Shown here: piece after piece, positions 7,947-17,169 of the stretch
Numbering within the stretch: position 1 is the first letter of the stretch
Layout: the number at the start of each line of letters is the position of its first letter
DNA from: Flavipsychrobacter sp.
GTDB lineage: Bacteria > Bacteroidota > Bacteroidia > Chitinophagales > Chitinophagaceae
DNA length: 64,000 nt
Direction of reading: 5' to 3'
Assembly: GCA_031292525.1 (NCBI GenBank)
Contig: JARLGY010000037.1
Span: forward strand, 186,001 to 250,000
Position numbers and translations under genes: made by a program
The notes under the pieces: model-generated
The model's database searches: none
Told to the model about the DNA's origin: nothing
What the model saw: the letters and a program-made list of their open reading frames with translations, nothing else

Positions 7947-8834
7947 TTAATGTTTGGCAATCACCTCCCTGGCGCTTGTCCATTTTATTCCTGGGTAACG
8001 ATCGTTGTCGAGCGGTTGCAATTGCACACTAAACATGCTGTGCAGGTATTGTGTCCTTTGCCAGCCAGAATATACTTCAGCTTCCCCTTCAGGATGAGCA
8101 GCCCTATCGCGCACATTTTGTGCTGCCAGCTCTGTAGTTGTGCCCATGCGCACCAGTTGAAACTGCTCGTGCAGCACGTCGCCGGCAAGGGATGCCATTT
8201 CGTTGGCACTGATCTGGAAACCTGCAATACGCAACACCCTGGGTGCCGATGCATCCATTGCAGCTGCTGCAGTAAAGGCTGCTGTATTTGCCATAGTAGT
8301 AAAGTCCACGCGCCAGTTGGCATCATTAAGGTACCCTACAGTTTTATCCTTAGTGTTAAAGAAAGGCATATTGTAACTTAACAACTCTGCAAATGCGCCG
8401 TTTAAAATAGAAGTAGCTGCAATAGGTGCTGCATCCAGCCGTATATGAAACTCACGCCTCAGGTCAAAATTGCGGTTTTCACCAAAGGGTAACTTTGTAA
8501 AATCGCTTGCATAGTCGGATGGTATGAAATGAGACACCCCTGCAGCCACCGCTGCATCGAGCAATACCGATTGTATATCCAGGATAACATCGTGCAGCCC
8601 CTGCAATGCCGATACCACACACGCTACTCCCTCGCAAGCTTTAGTTACCTGGCCCACATGCATCAAGTTTGCGGTTATTACCTGCACACCCAGGTGTTCA
8701 AGCTGTTGTACCTTTTCGTAGTCGCTGCCCTCGCGCACTATTGCCCGTACTACAGCCCCCCTTTCGAGCAGCGCATGTACTATAAGACCTCCCAAATGAC
8801 CGGTAGCGCCTGCTACAAGGATTGTTGTTTTCAT
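7947..8834 (-). CDS. NmrA-like NAD(P)-binding protein (isoflavone reductase type)
   Basis: 295 aa, atypical short-chain dehydrogenase of the NmrA/isoflavone-reductase group. The Rossmann Gly-rich loop is GATGHLG at residues 9-15, followed by RAIVRE at about 30-35 where NADPH phosphate-binding Arg sits in relatives. SHFIPSDYASD at about residue 105 is the segment corresponding to the active-site region. Members either reduce small carbonyl compounds or sense the NADP+/NADPH ratio; which applies here is open. Standard length, no signal peptide. It has its own divergent promoter region with the TMEM175-like gene (8928). Confidence 0.82.
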   Translation of the reverse strand: MKTTILVAGATGHLGGLIVHALLERGAVVRAIVREGSDYEKVQQLEHLGVQVITANLMHVGQVTKACEGVACVVSALQGLHDVILDIQSVLLDAAVAAGVSHFIPSDYASDFTKLPFGENRNFDLRREFHIRLDAAPIAATSILNGAFAELLSYNMPFFNTKDKTVGYLNDANWRVDFTTMANTAAFTAAAAMDASAPRVLRIAGFQISANEMASLAGDVLHEQFQLVRMGTTTELAAQNVRDRAAHPEGEAEVYSGWQRTQYLHSMFSVQLQPLDNDRYPGIKWTSAREVIAKH

Positions 8835-8927
8835 ATGACACTAACAAGGTAAGAAGGAAAATGTTGGATGTGTTGAATTAAATCTTGCTAAAACTAAATT
8901 TGATTAATTTGTAGCAAATTCTTCCTG

Positions 8928-9680
8928 ATGTCAATTAAACCCAAACAAGGATCTAAAAGGGAAAAGAAGGACCGTATAAAGTGGCGTGGCCACGAGATAG
9001 TGCGTATAGAGGCATTTAGCGATGCGGTGTTTGCCTTTGCTGTTACATTACTCATTGTATCGCTGGAAGTACCCAAAAACCTGACCGAACTGCTGAACAG
9101 CATGCGGGGGTTCATCCCTTTTGGTATTTGCTTCACTTTCCTGTTTATGATATGGTATGCACAAAACATTTTTTTCAGACGGTTTGGCGTGCATGATATA
9201 TACACCGTAGTGCTGAATGCCATATTGATATTCTTTGTGCTGATGTATGTGTACCCGCTTAAATTCCTGTTTTCAGCATGGATGATAGGTGGTGGCCTCG
9301 CTTACGATGATACAAGACCCAGCGAACCGATACATGTATTTTATATGTACAGTGGCGGTTTTGCATGCATCTATCTCATCTTTGCCCTGCTGTACCTGCA
9401 TGTGCTGCGCATAAAGGAGGATCTGGAGCTTACCGCTATCGAAATGTTTGAAACTAAGACCAGCCTATACCAGAATATGCTCATTGCCGTTGTAGGGTTT
9501 TTGTCTGTGATCATTAGTTCTTTTGGCGTGGCATATTTGCCCTGGGCCGGTTTTATTTATATAATCATAGGCCCAACCATCGCTATTATGCACAAACTAC
9601 GCGAGAAGTTGTTTAAAAAGAAGTTTGGGTTGGAGGCTGTGACCGAAGGGCGATTGGCTGAAGTAGCTGAGGAAATTTGA
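8928..9680 (+). CDS. TMEM175-like potassium channel (DUF1211)
   Basis: 250 aa with about six hydrophobic segments. The first helix contains the family hallmark RIEAFSDAVFAFAVTLL (residues 27-43), where the RxxxFSD motif lines the pore of bacterial and lysosomal TMEM175 K+ channels. Bacterial members carry one 6-helix repeat and form tetramers. The N-terminal 20 residues are very basic and cytoplasmic. A gap between helices 3 and 4 (around GGGLAYDDTRPSEPIH) is longer than the shortest family members. Channel function is inferred from the family. Confidence 0.85.
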   Translation: MSIKPKQGSKREKKDRIKWRGHEIVRIEAFSDAVFAFAVTLLIVSLEVPKNLTELLNSMRGFIPFGICFTFLFMIWYAQNIFFRRFGVHDIYTVVLNAILIFFVLMYVYPLKFLFSAWMIGGGLAYDDTRPSEPIHVFYMYSGGFACIYLIFALLYLHVLRIKEDLELTAIEMFETKTSLYQNMLIAVVGFLSVIISSFGVAYLPWAGFIYIIIGPTIAIMHKLREKLFKKKFGLEAVTEGRLAEVAEEI

Positions 9681-9725
9681 TCTTACCAGGTAGCCTTTAT
9701 GGCATAATGTTATTGCCTTCACGGT

Positions 9726-10169
9726 ATGGAAACAAAACAGATAACCATTACAAGTACAGCCTTTGAAAACGAAGGTACCATACCTGCTAAATACAGTTGT
9801 ACTGGCGAGGAGATCAATCCACCACTTCATATAGGCGACCTACCGGATGGTACAGTAACACTATCGCTTATGGTAGAAGACCCGGACGCACCAAAGGGTA
9901 TTTTTGACCACTGGATAGTATGGAATATTGACCCTATACATGAAATTAAGGAAGGCAGCAACCCTGGCATTAGCGGAAAGAATGGCAAAGGAAAAACCGG
10001 ATATCATGGGCCGTGCCCACCTGATGACACTCACCGCTACTACTTTTATGTTTTTGCACTGGATACGGACATTGATCTTGAGGCAGGCGCCGGTAAAACG
10101 GACCTGCAAGCCGCGATGGAAGGACACATTATTGGACAGGGCAGTTTGATGGGACGCTATGGGAAATAA
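9726..10169 (+). CDS. YbhB/YbcL (PEBP) family protein
   Basis: 147-aa phosphatidylethanolamine-binding-protein fold (bacterial Raf kinase inhibitor-like). Signatures are the CTGEEINPPL segment at residues 26-35, MVEDPDAPKG around 51-60, DHWIVWNI near 64-71 and GYHGPCPPDDTHRYYFYVFAL near 97-117, which form the anion/ligand pocket. Cytoplasmic, no signal peptide. Bacterial roles are poorly known. It ends 12 bases from the convergent MFS gene. Confidence 0.9.
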   Translation: METKQITITSTAFENEGTIPAKYSCTGEEINPPLHIGDLPDGTVTLSLMVEDPDAPKGIFDHWIVWNIDPIHEIKEGSNPGISGKNGKGKTGYHGPCPPDDTHRYYFYVFALDTDIDLEAGAGKTDLQAAMEGHIIGQGSLMGRYGK

Positions 10170-10181
10170 TTGATTTCAGAT

Positions 10182-11714
10182 TTAATGATCTGACACAATT
10201 ACCACCGGTCCCTTTCTTTTACCAGCAAAAAATAATACGGGTATCGCCAGCAGGAACACCATGCCTATCAACAAGTACGCATCGCTATAGCTCATGTGGC
10301 CGGCCTGGCGGGTTATATTCAAGTCGAGCAGCTTTAGGGCGCGGGCTTTGGCATCAAACAATGTCGCCCCCTTGGCCATAAAGTACCGGGTATAAGTGGT
10401 CAGCCGTTGTACAGCCAGCGGATTGTCTGTTGTTACGTGGCTCAATATATCGCTGCGGTGTGTAGCCAGGCGATTGGCCAGGTAAGTGTTTACCAGCGAT
10501 ATACCGAACGAGCCACCCAATTGCCGCATCATATTATTGAGCGCTGCGCCCTGTGGTATGTCCTTTGGCTCCAGCGATGATACGGCAAGCGCCGTCAAGG
10601 GCACGGTGATAAGGGCCAGCCCTACTCCACGCCAAATTAGTGGAACATAAATATCAGCATAACCCGCCGCCAGGTTCAGCCGCGACATCTGCCAGCTAAA
10701 CAACATGAACAGCCCCATACCTATAGTAATGAGCACAATAGGTGATACTCCGCGCTGCAGCAGCTTGCCGCTTATCATCAGCGCGCCAATAGCCAATATG
10801 GCCCCCGGTAGCAGCAGCATACCCGTTTGCGATGGTGTAAAGTTCAGCAATCGCTGGGCAAATACTGGCGTTATAAATACCGAAGTAAACAGCCCTATGC
10901 CCGAAATAAAAGTGAGCAATGCTGCTATACTCAGGTTACGCGTCTTTAGCACCCGCAGATTCACTACAGGATCTTTCACTCTTAGCTCCCACCATATAAA
11001 AAGACCGAGACCTACCACTGCCGTTACTGTTAGCCACACTATATATCGTGCATCGAACCAGTCATCTACTTCCCCCCTTTCCAGTACCGTTTGTAACGAC
11101 CCTATACTTACTGCCAGTAAAAAAATACCCATCCAGTCCACAGCCCCTGCCACTTGTTTTATTTTGGGCTCCGGCACCAGCAGAAAGCTTAATGCAGCAA
11201 CAGTTATACCTATAGGCACGTTTATAAAAAATATCCATGGCCACGAATAGTACTCTGTGATAAACCCGCCAAGTGTTGGACCAATTGTAGGGCCAATAAA
11301 TACACCAATACCAAACAGTGCGCTGGCTATCCCTTGTTTCTCTTTTGCAAACTGCTCAAAGACTATAGCCTGCGATACCGACAGCAATGCCCCGCCACCC
11401 ATACCCTGCAAAAACCGGAATGCTACCAGCATCCATATATTAGTGGCCTGGCCACACAAAAACGAACAGGTGGTAAACCATATTATAGAACTGATATAAT
11501 AATTCCGGCGGCCAAACTTTACTGCCAGGAAGCTGGTGATGGGTATCACAATTACATTAGCAATGGCATAGGCTGTTATTACCCATGATGTATCCTCCAG
11601 CGTAGCACCCAGATTACCGCTCATGTGCGATGTAGCTACGTTTACAATAGATATATCTATCAGCTCCATAACGGCAGCACCAATAACGGTGATCAGCAAT
11701 ATGATCCTTTTCAT
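10182..11714 (-). CDS. DHA2-family MFS multidrug efflux transporter (EmrB/QacA type)
   Basis: 510 aa with about 14 hydrophobic helices. Typical DHA2 features are MELIDISIVNVA in helix 1 (LD-x-TIVNVALP-like), WVITAYAIAN, RFLQGMGGGALLSVSQA (motif C-like region following motif A) and GPTIGPTLGGFITEYYSWPWIFFINVPIG. Such pumps export drugs, dyes or bile-type compounds using the proton gradient. I start at MKRIILLITV (11714); the frame opens at 11762 but the extra 16 residues would cover a palindromic operator (11748-11777). That operator is the same as those flanking the TetR gene at 13150, so the pump is very likely repressed by that TetR and induced by its ligand. It has its own promoter because a terminator ends the upstream SDR transcript. 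Confidence 0.92.
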   Translation of the reverse strand: MKRIILLITVIGAAVMELIDISIVNVATSHMSGNLGATLEDTSWVITAYAIANVIVIPITSFLAVKFGRRNYYISSIIWFTTCSFLCGQATNIWMLVAFRFLQGMGGGALLSVSQAIVFEQFAKEKQGIASALFGIGVFIGPTIGPTLGGFITEYYSWPWIFFINVPIGITVAALSFLLVPEPKIKQVAGAVDWMGIFLLAVSIGSLQTVLERGEVDDWFDARYIVWLTVTAVVGLGLFIWWELRVKDPVVNLRVLKTRNLSIAALLTFISGIGLFTSVFITPVFAQRLLNFTPSQTGMLLLPGAILAIGALMISGKLLQRGVSPIVLITIGMGLFMLFSWQMSRLNLAAGYADIYVPLIWRGVGLALITVPLTALAVSSLEPKDIPQGAALNNMMRQLGGSFGISLVNTYLANRLATHRSDILSHVTTDNPLAVQRLTTYTRYFMAKGATLFDAKARALKLLDLNITRQAGHMSYSDAYLLIGMVFLLAIPVLFFAGKRKGPVVIVSDH

Positions 11715-11747
11715 CTTAACGCATTCATTTTGTAAACTCAAATAAAT

Positions 11748-11777
11748 CCTATAATATACCAATCGGTATATTATAGG
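11748..11777. promoter_or_regulatory. TetR-type operator upstream of the MFS pump
   Basis: Perfect 30-bp inverted repeat with 13-bp arms CCTATAATATACC / GGTATATTATAGG around AATC. The core ATACCAATCGGTAT recurs at 13119 and, with changes only in the four central bases, at 13765 and 15061. It lies 33 bases upstream of the pump start. Confidence 0.8.
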
Positions 11778-11782
11778 AGAAA

Positions 11783-11815
11783 AATAAGCGGTGATGCTGA
11801 TATCACCGCTTTGTA
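11783..11815 (-). terminator. Terminator of the thioesterase-SDR transcript
   Basis: Inverted repeat AAGCGGTGAT / ATCACCGCTT with 6-base loop, directly after the SDR stop codon, T-rich on the minus strand side (A-run at 11781-11784). Confidence 0.7.
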
Positions 11816-11816
11816 T

Positions 11817-12566
11817 TTATTGAATTGGTGCACGACCGGCATTCAAAGCTGCAAAAGCTTCTTCAGGCGACTTACGGAACAGGTCATATATAAAAGCTGT
11901 CTTACCAGAATGTATCTCATAAGTATCTTCTGCAAACCCTTTAATAAAGTGTTCGGCAACCTCATCTGGAGAGATACCATTGGCCCCACCTATTGGTGCC
12001 GAAAACTCAGTATTCACTAATGGTGGCATCAGTTCAAATACCTTAATGTTAGTATCTGCAAGAGTATGGCGTAACGATAGCGTATAAGAGTGTAGAGCGG
12101 CTTTGCTGGCGCTATATGTAGGCAAGTTGCCGGGTACCAGTGCTACAACTGAAGATACATTCACTATCGCTGCTTCCTTTTGCTTCGATAATAGTGGCAA
12201 TATCTTATCGTTGATCCTGGCTATAGAAAAGAAGTTGGTCTCCATTTCGTCTTTGGCATTCTGATAGGTATCAGCGCCAGATGCCAGGCTGTACACAACT
12301 GCGTGACCTGCATTGTTTATAATCACATTCAGGTTAGGAAATTCTTTTTCTACACGAGATATAAGCTGGTCCACATCAGCTTCGCTGGTCACATCGCATA
12401 CTATTGCGGTTACATTTTTTAATGGAGCAGCAGCTTTCAAAAGATTAGCCTCATTGCGCCCAGTCATGATGACATGATTGCCCGATGCACTCAATTGTTT
12501 AGCCATCGAAAGACCAATGCCGGCACTGCTGCCAATGATGAGTATTGTATTGTTTGTAGTATTCAT
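11817..12566 (-). CDS. Short-chain dehydrogenase/reductase (DltE-like)
   Basis: 249-aa classical SDR. NAD(P)-binding GSSAGIG at residues 12-18, NNAG at 84-87, catalytic Ser in NVSSV (138/139) and Tyr151-x3-Lys155 (YSASK). Arg37 after strand 2 (TGRN) points to NADP(H). The sequence resembles the DltE-like subgroup of broad-range oxidoreductases; substrate unknown. It lies 38 bases after the thioesterase gene, probably in one transcript whose promoter holds a TetR operator (13119-13132). Co-regulation with an efflux pump suggests a detoxification or fatty-acyl-related role (inference). Confidence 0.9.
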   Translation of the reverse strand: MNTTNNTILIIGSSAGIGLSMAKQLSASGNHVIMTGRNEANLLKAAAPLKNVTAIVCDVTSEADVDQLISRVEKEFPNLNVIINNAGHAVVYSLASGADTYQNAKDEMETNFFSIARINDKILPLLSKQKEAAIVNVSSVVALVPGNLPTYSASKAALHSYTLSLRHTLADTNIKVFELMPPLVNTEFSAPIGGANGISPDEVAEHFIKGFAEDTYEIHSGKTAFIYDLFRKSPEEAFAALNAGRAPIQ

Positions 12567-12604
12567 TTTATTGTTGTTTTAAGTATATATCAATTGTCAA
12601 AAAA

Positions 12605-13096
12605 TCATTTACTATAGTTCAATATCATGCACGTACTTACCGCATGCGCATAAACAGTACCTGCCTTATCTATAAGCTGTGCTTCGATCAACGAAGTGCG
12701 ACTGCCTGCATGTATGATTTTACCTATAGCTTTCAATTCCCCTGTTTTGATCGTCACCGCCTTCAAAAAGTTTACTTTCAGCTCAAGTGTGGTATAACCG
12801 GTACCGGCAGGTAATGTGGAATGCAGGCTGCAACCCATTGCAGAGTCAAGTATAGCGGTTATAACACCACCATGCACCGTACCTATAGGGTTATAATGAA
12901 ACTCTTGCGGCCTGAAAGAAAATATTGCTTGTCCACGCTCCTCATGCTCTACCGTAAAATCCATAGTATATAGCAGTGGGGGCAGGCCTATTTTCCCCTC
13001 GCTCATTGCGTTCAGGTATTCAAGCCCGCTCATATGCATAGCCTTTGCAGCTCCCGGCATTGGGTCTTGCCATGTAAACGTTCGCGTTCTTTCCAT
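12605..13096 (-). CDS. PaaI-type hotdog thioesterase
   Basis: 163 aa with a hotdog fold. The PaaI signature TVHGGVITAILDSAMG spans residues 73-88, with HGG at 75-77 and the likely catalytic Asp84. Family members hydrolyse acyl- or aryl-CoA thioesters in the cytoplasm. It is the first gene of the two-gene thioesterase-SDR unit and has a TetR operator 23-36 bases upstream. Length is slightly more than a minimal PaaI because of an N-terminal helix (residues 15-40). Confidence 0.88.
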   Translation of the reverse strand: MERTRTFTWQDPMPGAAKAMHMSGLEYLNAMSEGKIGLPPLLYTMDFTVEHEERGQAIFSFRPQEFHYNPIGTVHGGVITAILDSAMGCSLHSTLPAGTGYTTLELKVNFLKAVTIKTGELKAIGKIIHAGSRTSLIEAQLIDKAGTVYAHAVSTCMILNYSK

Positions 13097-13118
13097 TCTC
13101 TAATGTTTTAAATAAAAT

Positions 13119-13132
13119 ATACCAATCGGTAT
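13119..13132. promoter_or_regulatory. TetR-type operator upstream of the thioesterase gene
   Basis: ATACCAATCGGTAT, identical to the core of the operator before the MFS pump, set in an AT-rich stretch between the TetR gene and the thioesterase start. It also lies just after the TetR stop codon. Confidence 0.75.
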
Positions 13133-13149
13133 TTTAATAAACAAAAAAA

Positions 13150-13737
13150 CTAAGCCAGTCCGTGCACAATTGCCTCTATAGCTTCGTTTATAGATTTTTT
13201 GTACACGGGGCTGCCGGTGATTTTTCGTATCATAATACCGCCTTCTATAAGCGCTATTATAGTAAGCGCCACTTGTTCGGCATCTACATCTTTCCTAAAC
13301 TCTTTGTTTTCTATCCCTTGCCTCACAAGGCCAGCCATATTTTTTTTCCAGGCTGCTATGGCATCAATAACTTTTTTCTTCAGCACGGGGTGGGTATCGT
13401 CAGCTTCTATTGCGGTATTTAGTATGGGGCACCCACCTACAGGGAACGAGTGCCTTGTAAAATCGTTATACACATTTACATACACCAGCAGTTTTTCTTT
13501 TACACTTTCATGCTGGCTCATCTCATTCCTGATGATACCCTGTACAGTTTGCAAATTATGATCGAAGGCAGCAAGTGCTACCTCATCTTTGTTTGCAAAA
13601 TTGCCATATATACTGCCTTTGGTTAGTCCCGTGGCCTCTGTTATATCACTTAGAGATGTTCCGGCATACCCTTTCGTATTAAAAATAGGTGCCGTTTTCT
13701 CAATAATAAACTGTCTTGTCTTTTCTGCCTTGGTCAC
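13150..13737 (-). CDS. TetR/AcrR-family transcriptional repressor
   Basis: 195 aa. N-terminal HTH at about residues 22-48 (GTSLSDITEATGLTKGSIYGNFANKDEV), which is the canonical TetR_N pattern, followed by a helical ligand-binding domain. Three operators with the same ATACC-N4-GGTAT frame flank this gene and its neighbours and a fourth lies at 15061, so it should repress itself, the thioesterase-SDR unit, the MFS pump and DUF2252. The ligand is unknown. Divergence is absent: all regulated genes lie on the minus strand with separate operators. Confidence 0.92.
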   Translation of the reverse strand: MTKAEKTRQFIIEKTAPIFNTKGYAGTSLSDITEATGLTKGSIYGNFANKDEVALAAFDHNLQTVQGIIRNEMSQHESVKEKLLVYVNVYNDFTRHSFPVGGCPILNTAIEADDTHPVLKKKVIDAIAAWKKNMAGLVRQGIENKEFRKDVDAEQVALTIIALIEGGIMIRKITGSPVYKKSINEAIEAIVHGLA

Positions 13738-13764
13738 GTTATTTCTTTTTCGCTGTACAAAAAT

Positions 13765-13778
13765 ATACCAATTGGTAT
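13765..13778. promoter_or_regulatory. TetR autoregulatory operator
   Basis: ATACCAATTGGTAT, a perfect 14-bp palindrome 28-41 bases upstream of the TetR start. Differs from the other copies only in the central four bases. Confidence 0.75.
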
Positions 13779-13828
13779 TATCTTCATAAAATTATAATGA
13801 AATTGACTATAGATAAAATAGATACCAG

Positions 13829-15025
13829 CTATTCCAATTTTGTTTTTTTATACTCTTTCATATATTGCTTATAATCGCTCTTTACTTTTTTAGAGTAGTT
13901 AAGCGCGTAGTCTATAACGGCTTGCTGCCAGTCTTCATTCTTGCCAAAGGCTATCAGTTTATCCGCAATGTCAGACCCTTGCCTGCCACTGCTTCTAAGC
14001 TGTGCCGATGCGGTGAGCATCCCCATGTCATCTATCACCTGGTACATATCCCGGTACTGATCTTTTATAAGGTTGAAGTCTATGCTGTCCTTGGTGTGCT
14101 GCAGCTCTTGTATAATATAGGCTTCATTCTTAAAAACCGTTCGGCTCAGCATAGCTGGTGGCACATTTTGCATGCGTGTTTGTACCGCAACAATACGCTC
14201 AGCCTCGGTTTCCCAGTTAGGTTGCTTTGTGGTGAGGTATGGTGTAAGTGATGATGGTGTGGCCTGCTTCATTTCCATGAGCAGGTATTGTTCTTCTTCC
14301 TTTATACTGCGCAGCAGGAACACATAGCGTTTCAACCCTACGCTACCCGTACCCGCCAGCCTGAAAACAGCATCTGCCACTTCATAGTTATATGGGCCAT
14401 CGGGGCTCGTCATGATCCATTCGGTAACGTGATGCTCCAGTTCGCGTTTCAGGAAATTATCTATCTCAAAATGGCGCGGATCATCCATCATCAGTAGCAA
14501 CTTATCCTTTTTCTTTACCGTGCGTTTTTTTATTACCCTGTCTTCATTGCGCTTACTGGCGCTTTTAAGGAAGTCACTCACTATGCCTTTGGCTATGCGT
14601 GGTTCTATATAATTGGCCTTACCCACCTGCAAGGCTGCACGATAACTTTTAAGGAACAGTACGGCCATGTTGATGGCTTTTTTCTCCTCTATTTTTAAAG
14701 TTTCAAAGGCTATGAAAATACTGGTCACCATGCGTACCAGCTCCCAACTGGCCGGGGCAAGGGCAGCTTCATCAAAATCATTCAGGTCAAAATATACCAG
14801 GCGGTTATTGCCTGTAAAACTGCCATAATTCTCTATATGCAAGTCGCCGCATATCCAAACCTGTGGCGAGGCAGGTAAGGCTTCTGCCGCCGCAAGATCT
14901 TCATAAAACAAGTGGCATGTACCTCTGAAAAAGCGATAAGCATTATCTGCCATCAGCTTGTACTTTATCGCCAGCATTTCCGGCACCCTGTCTTTATTAA
15001 ACTCTTTTATTCTGCTAACAACCAT
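13829..15025 (-). CDS. DUF2252 family protein (kinase-like fold)
   Basis: 398 aa. It shows the DUF2252 landmarks: the N-terminal RTVPEMLAIKY-like segment (here DRVPEMLAIKYKLM), FRGTCHLFYEDL, then VWICGDLHIENYGSF around residues 56-70 and YFDLNDFDEAALAP around 79-92. The GDxHxEN and DFD motifs resemble the catalytic loop and metal-binding motif of aminoglycoside-phosphotransferase-like kinases. No biochemical role is established. A degenerate TetR operator (15061) lies 36 bases upstream, so it may belong to the local TetR regulon. It follows acs on the same strand. Confidence 0.85.
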   Translation of the reverse strand: MVVSRIKEFNKDRVPEMLAIKYKLMADNAYRFFRGTCHLFYEDLAAAEALPASPQVWICGDLHIENYGSFTGNNRLVYFDLNDFDEAALAPASWELVRMVTSIFIAFETLKIEEKKAINMAVLFLKSYRAALQVGKANYIEPRIAKGIVSDFLKSASKRNEDRVIKKRTVKKKDKLLLMMDDPRHFEIDNFLKRELEHHVTEWIMTSPDGPYNYEVADAVFRLAGTGSVGLKRYVFLLRSIKEEEQYLLMEMKQATPSSLTPYLTTKQPNWETEAERIVAVQTRMQNVPPAMLSRTVFKNEAYIIQELQHTKDSIDFNLIKDQYRDMYQVIDDMGMLTASAQLRSSGRQGSDIADKLIAFGKNEDWQQAVIDYALNYSKKVKSDYKQYMKEYKKTKLE

Positions 15026-15060
15026 TCTTGGTATTGTTTAGCAGGAAGCAACTAAAAACC

Positions 15061-15074
15061 ATACCAGTAGGTAT
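15061..15074. promoter_or_regulatory. Fourth TetR-type operator, upstream of DUF2252
   Basis: ATACCAGTAGGTAT keeps all ten outer bases (ATACC and GGTAT) of the operators at 11756, 13119 and 13765. It lies in the 72-bp gap between acs and the DUF2252 gene. Confidence 0.6.
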
Positions 15075-15097
15075 TGTTTTAAAAATATATTAATTCA

Positions 15098-17005
15098 TCA
15101 CAAGCTTTTGTTCTTTATTTCCTCCACTACGCCTGGGTCCAGCAGGGTGGATGTATCCCCCAAATTGGCAAAGTCTTTTTCTGCTATCTTTCTCAGTATG
15201 CGGCGCATTATTTTCCCGCTGCGCGTTTTAGGTAATCCAGTTACAAACTGTATTTTATCAGGCCGCGCTATAGGGCCTATAATATTGTTTACCGATTGCA
15301 GTATCTCCTTACGCAGTATGTCTTCATCACCGTGGTCGCTGCATATTACGTATGCGTAAATTCCTTGTCCTTTTATATCGTGTGGATAGCCTACCACGGC
15401 GCTTTCCACCACACAGTGGTGTGCATCTATTGCGTTCTCCACCTCGGCAGTACCTATACGATGCCCGCTCACATTCAGCACATCATCTACTCGACCGGTT
15501 ATGCGGTAGTTACCATGCTCATCGCGGTGGCAGCCATCCCCTGTAAAATATAAATGTGGGTAAGTAGCAAAGTAGTTGGTGCGGCACCGTTCGTGATCGT
15601 TATAAGTGGTGCGCAATATACCCGGCCACGGAAAGCGAATACACAGGTTGCCACTTATATCATTGCCAGTAAGTTCATTGCCTTTATCATCTACCAGCAT
15701 AGGCTGTATGCCCGGCAGTGGCAGCGTGGCATAGCTGGGCTTACCCATCGTCACTCCTGCCAGGTTGGATATCATGATACCTCCAGTTTCCGTCTGCCAC
15801 CAGGTATCTACAATCGGGCAATGGCCCTTGCCTATATTATGGTGCAGCCATTCCCAGGCCTCTTCATTTATTGGCTCCCCTACCGATCCTAATACTTTTA
15901 AACTGTCCAGCTTATGGCTGTTTATATAATCCAGCCCGTACACCATAAGGCTACGTATAGCCGTAGGCGCGGTGTAGAGAATATTTACTTTGTGCTTATC
16001 TACAATATCCCAGAATCGCCCTGCATCGGGCCATGTTGGTATCCCTTCAAACATCAGGCTGGTAGCCCCGGCACATAGTGGCCCGTAGGTGATGTAGCTG
16101 TGCCCTGTTATCCATCCCACATCGGCAGTGCAAAAGTGCACATCGCCCGGCATGTACTGAAATACATTTACAAAAGTGTATGTAGCATACACCATATATC
16201 CGCCGCAGGTATGCACTACCCCCTTGGGCTTACCTGTAGAGCCTGAAGTGTACAAAATAAACAGCGGATCTTCAGCATCCATTTCCTCCGCTTCAAAAAA
16301 TACATTGCCCGTGGCGGCTATCTTTTCCATTTCATCTGCCCACCACACATCACGGCCTGCTACCATGCTTACGGGCGTGCCGGTGCGGGCATATACTATT
16401 ACCTTTTCTACAAAGGAACATTGTTGCAGGGCTTCGTCCACCACACTTTTCAGTGGTATATCCTTGCTGCCACGGTATGCGCCATCGCAGGCAACCACAA
16501 AATGAGCCTGTGCATCCTGCAGGCGGTCCACAATACTTTTAGCGCTAAAGCCACCAAATATTACCGAGTGTATTGCGCCTATGCGGGCACAAGCCAGCAA
16601 GGCTATTACCAGCTCTGGCACCATACCCATGTATATGCATACACGGTCGCCTTTTTTTACGCCATTATTTTTCAGTACATGCGCAAACTGCATCACCTGC
16701 TGGTGCAGGTCGTGGTAGGTAATAGTGCGGGTGGGCTCAGCAGGATCATTAGGCTCCCATATTATGGCCGGCACATTAGCGTGTTCGGGCAGGTGCCGGT
16801 CCAGGCAGTTTTCTGTTATGTTCAGCTTACCACCGGCAAACCATTTTATGTCAGGCTCTTCAAAGTTCCACTCCAGCGTTTTATCCCAAGGCTTCCGCCA
16901 TTTAAAATTACCGGCAACCTCCGCCCAAAAATCCTCGGGCGCTGATACACTTTTATGATAAGCTTCGTGGTATTGTTCTGCAGTTGTTATCTGGAAAGGA
17001 TACAT
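15098..17005 (-). CDS. acs: Acetyl-CoA synthetase (AMP-forming)
   Basis: 635 aa, standard for Acs. It activates acetate with ATP and CoA through acetyl-AMP. AMP-binding signature YTSGSTGKPKG at residues 252-262; DTWWQTETGG in the middle; VSGHRIGTAEVE for the hinge/C-domain; and PKTRSGKIMRR near the end, where Lys598 is the residue that is reversibly acetylated in relatives. N-terminal WFxGGxLNxxxNCLDRH signature at about 55-71 separates it from fatty-acyl ligases. Upstream is a 220-bp gap with a small hairpin near 17170; no operator copy of the TetR type precedes it. Confidence 0.97.
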   Translation of the reverse strand: MYPFQITTAEQYHEAYHKSVSAPEDFWAEVAGNFKWRKPWDKTLEWNFEEPDIKWFAGGKLNITENCLDRHLPEHANVPAIIWEPNDPAEPTRTITYHDLHQQVMQFAHVLKNNGVKKGDRVCIYMGMVPELVIALLACARIGAIHSVIFGGFSAKSIVDRLQDAQAHFVVACDGAYRGSKDIPLKSVVDEALQQCSFVEKVIVYARTGTPVSMVAGRDVWWADEMEKIAATGNVFFEAEEMDAEDPLFILYTSGSTGKPKGVVHTCGGYMVYATYTFVNVFQYMPGDVHFCTADVGWITGHSYITYGPLCAGATSLMFEGIPTWPDAGRFWDIVDKHKVNILYTAPTAIRSLMVYGLDYINSHKLDSLKVLGSVGEPINEEAWEWLHHNIGKGHCPIVDTWWQTETGGIMISNLAGVTMGKPSYATLPLPGIQPMLVDDKGNELTGNDISGNLCIRFPWPGILRTTYNDHERCRTNYFATYPHLYFTGDGCHRDEHGNYRITGRVDDVLNVSGHRIGTAEVENAIDAHHCVVESAVVGYPHDIKGQGIYAYVICSDHGDEDILRKEILQSVNNIIGPIARPDKIQFVTGLPKTRSGKIMRRILRKIAEKDFANLGDTSTLLDPGVVEEIKNKSL

Positions 17006-17169
17006 ACTATATGTTGTTAGCCATTACCTGCTTGTTACAGGTATATGTCAACAAATTAAGCATAAATTCAAAACGCCGCTAGTCCAATAGTACCAATTTT
17101 TATACCAATTAAACGTCAACATTATGCATAATACATTTTGGCTAAAGCCGAATTAATATCTTACCCCAA

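Noticed and set aside
17095-17115. ATACCAATT near the acs start as a fifth TetR operator
   Set aside because: Only a half-site is present; the GGTAT half is missing.
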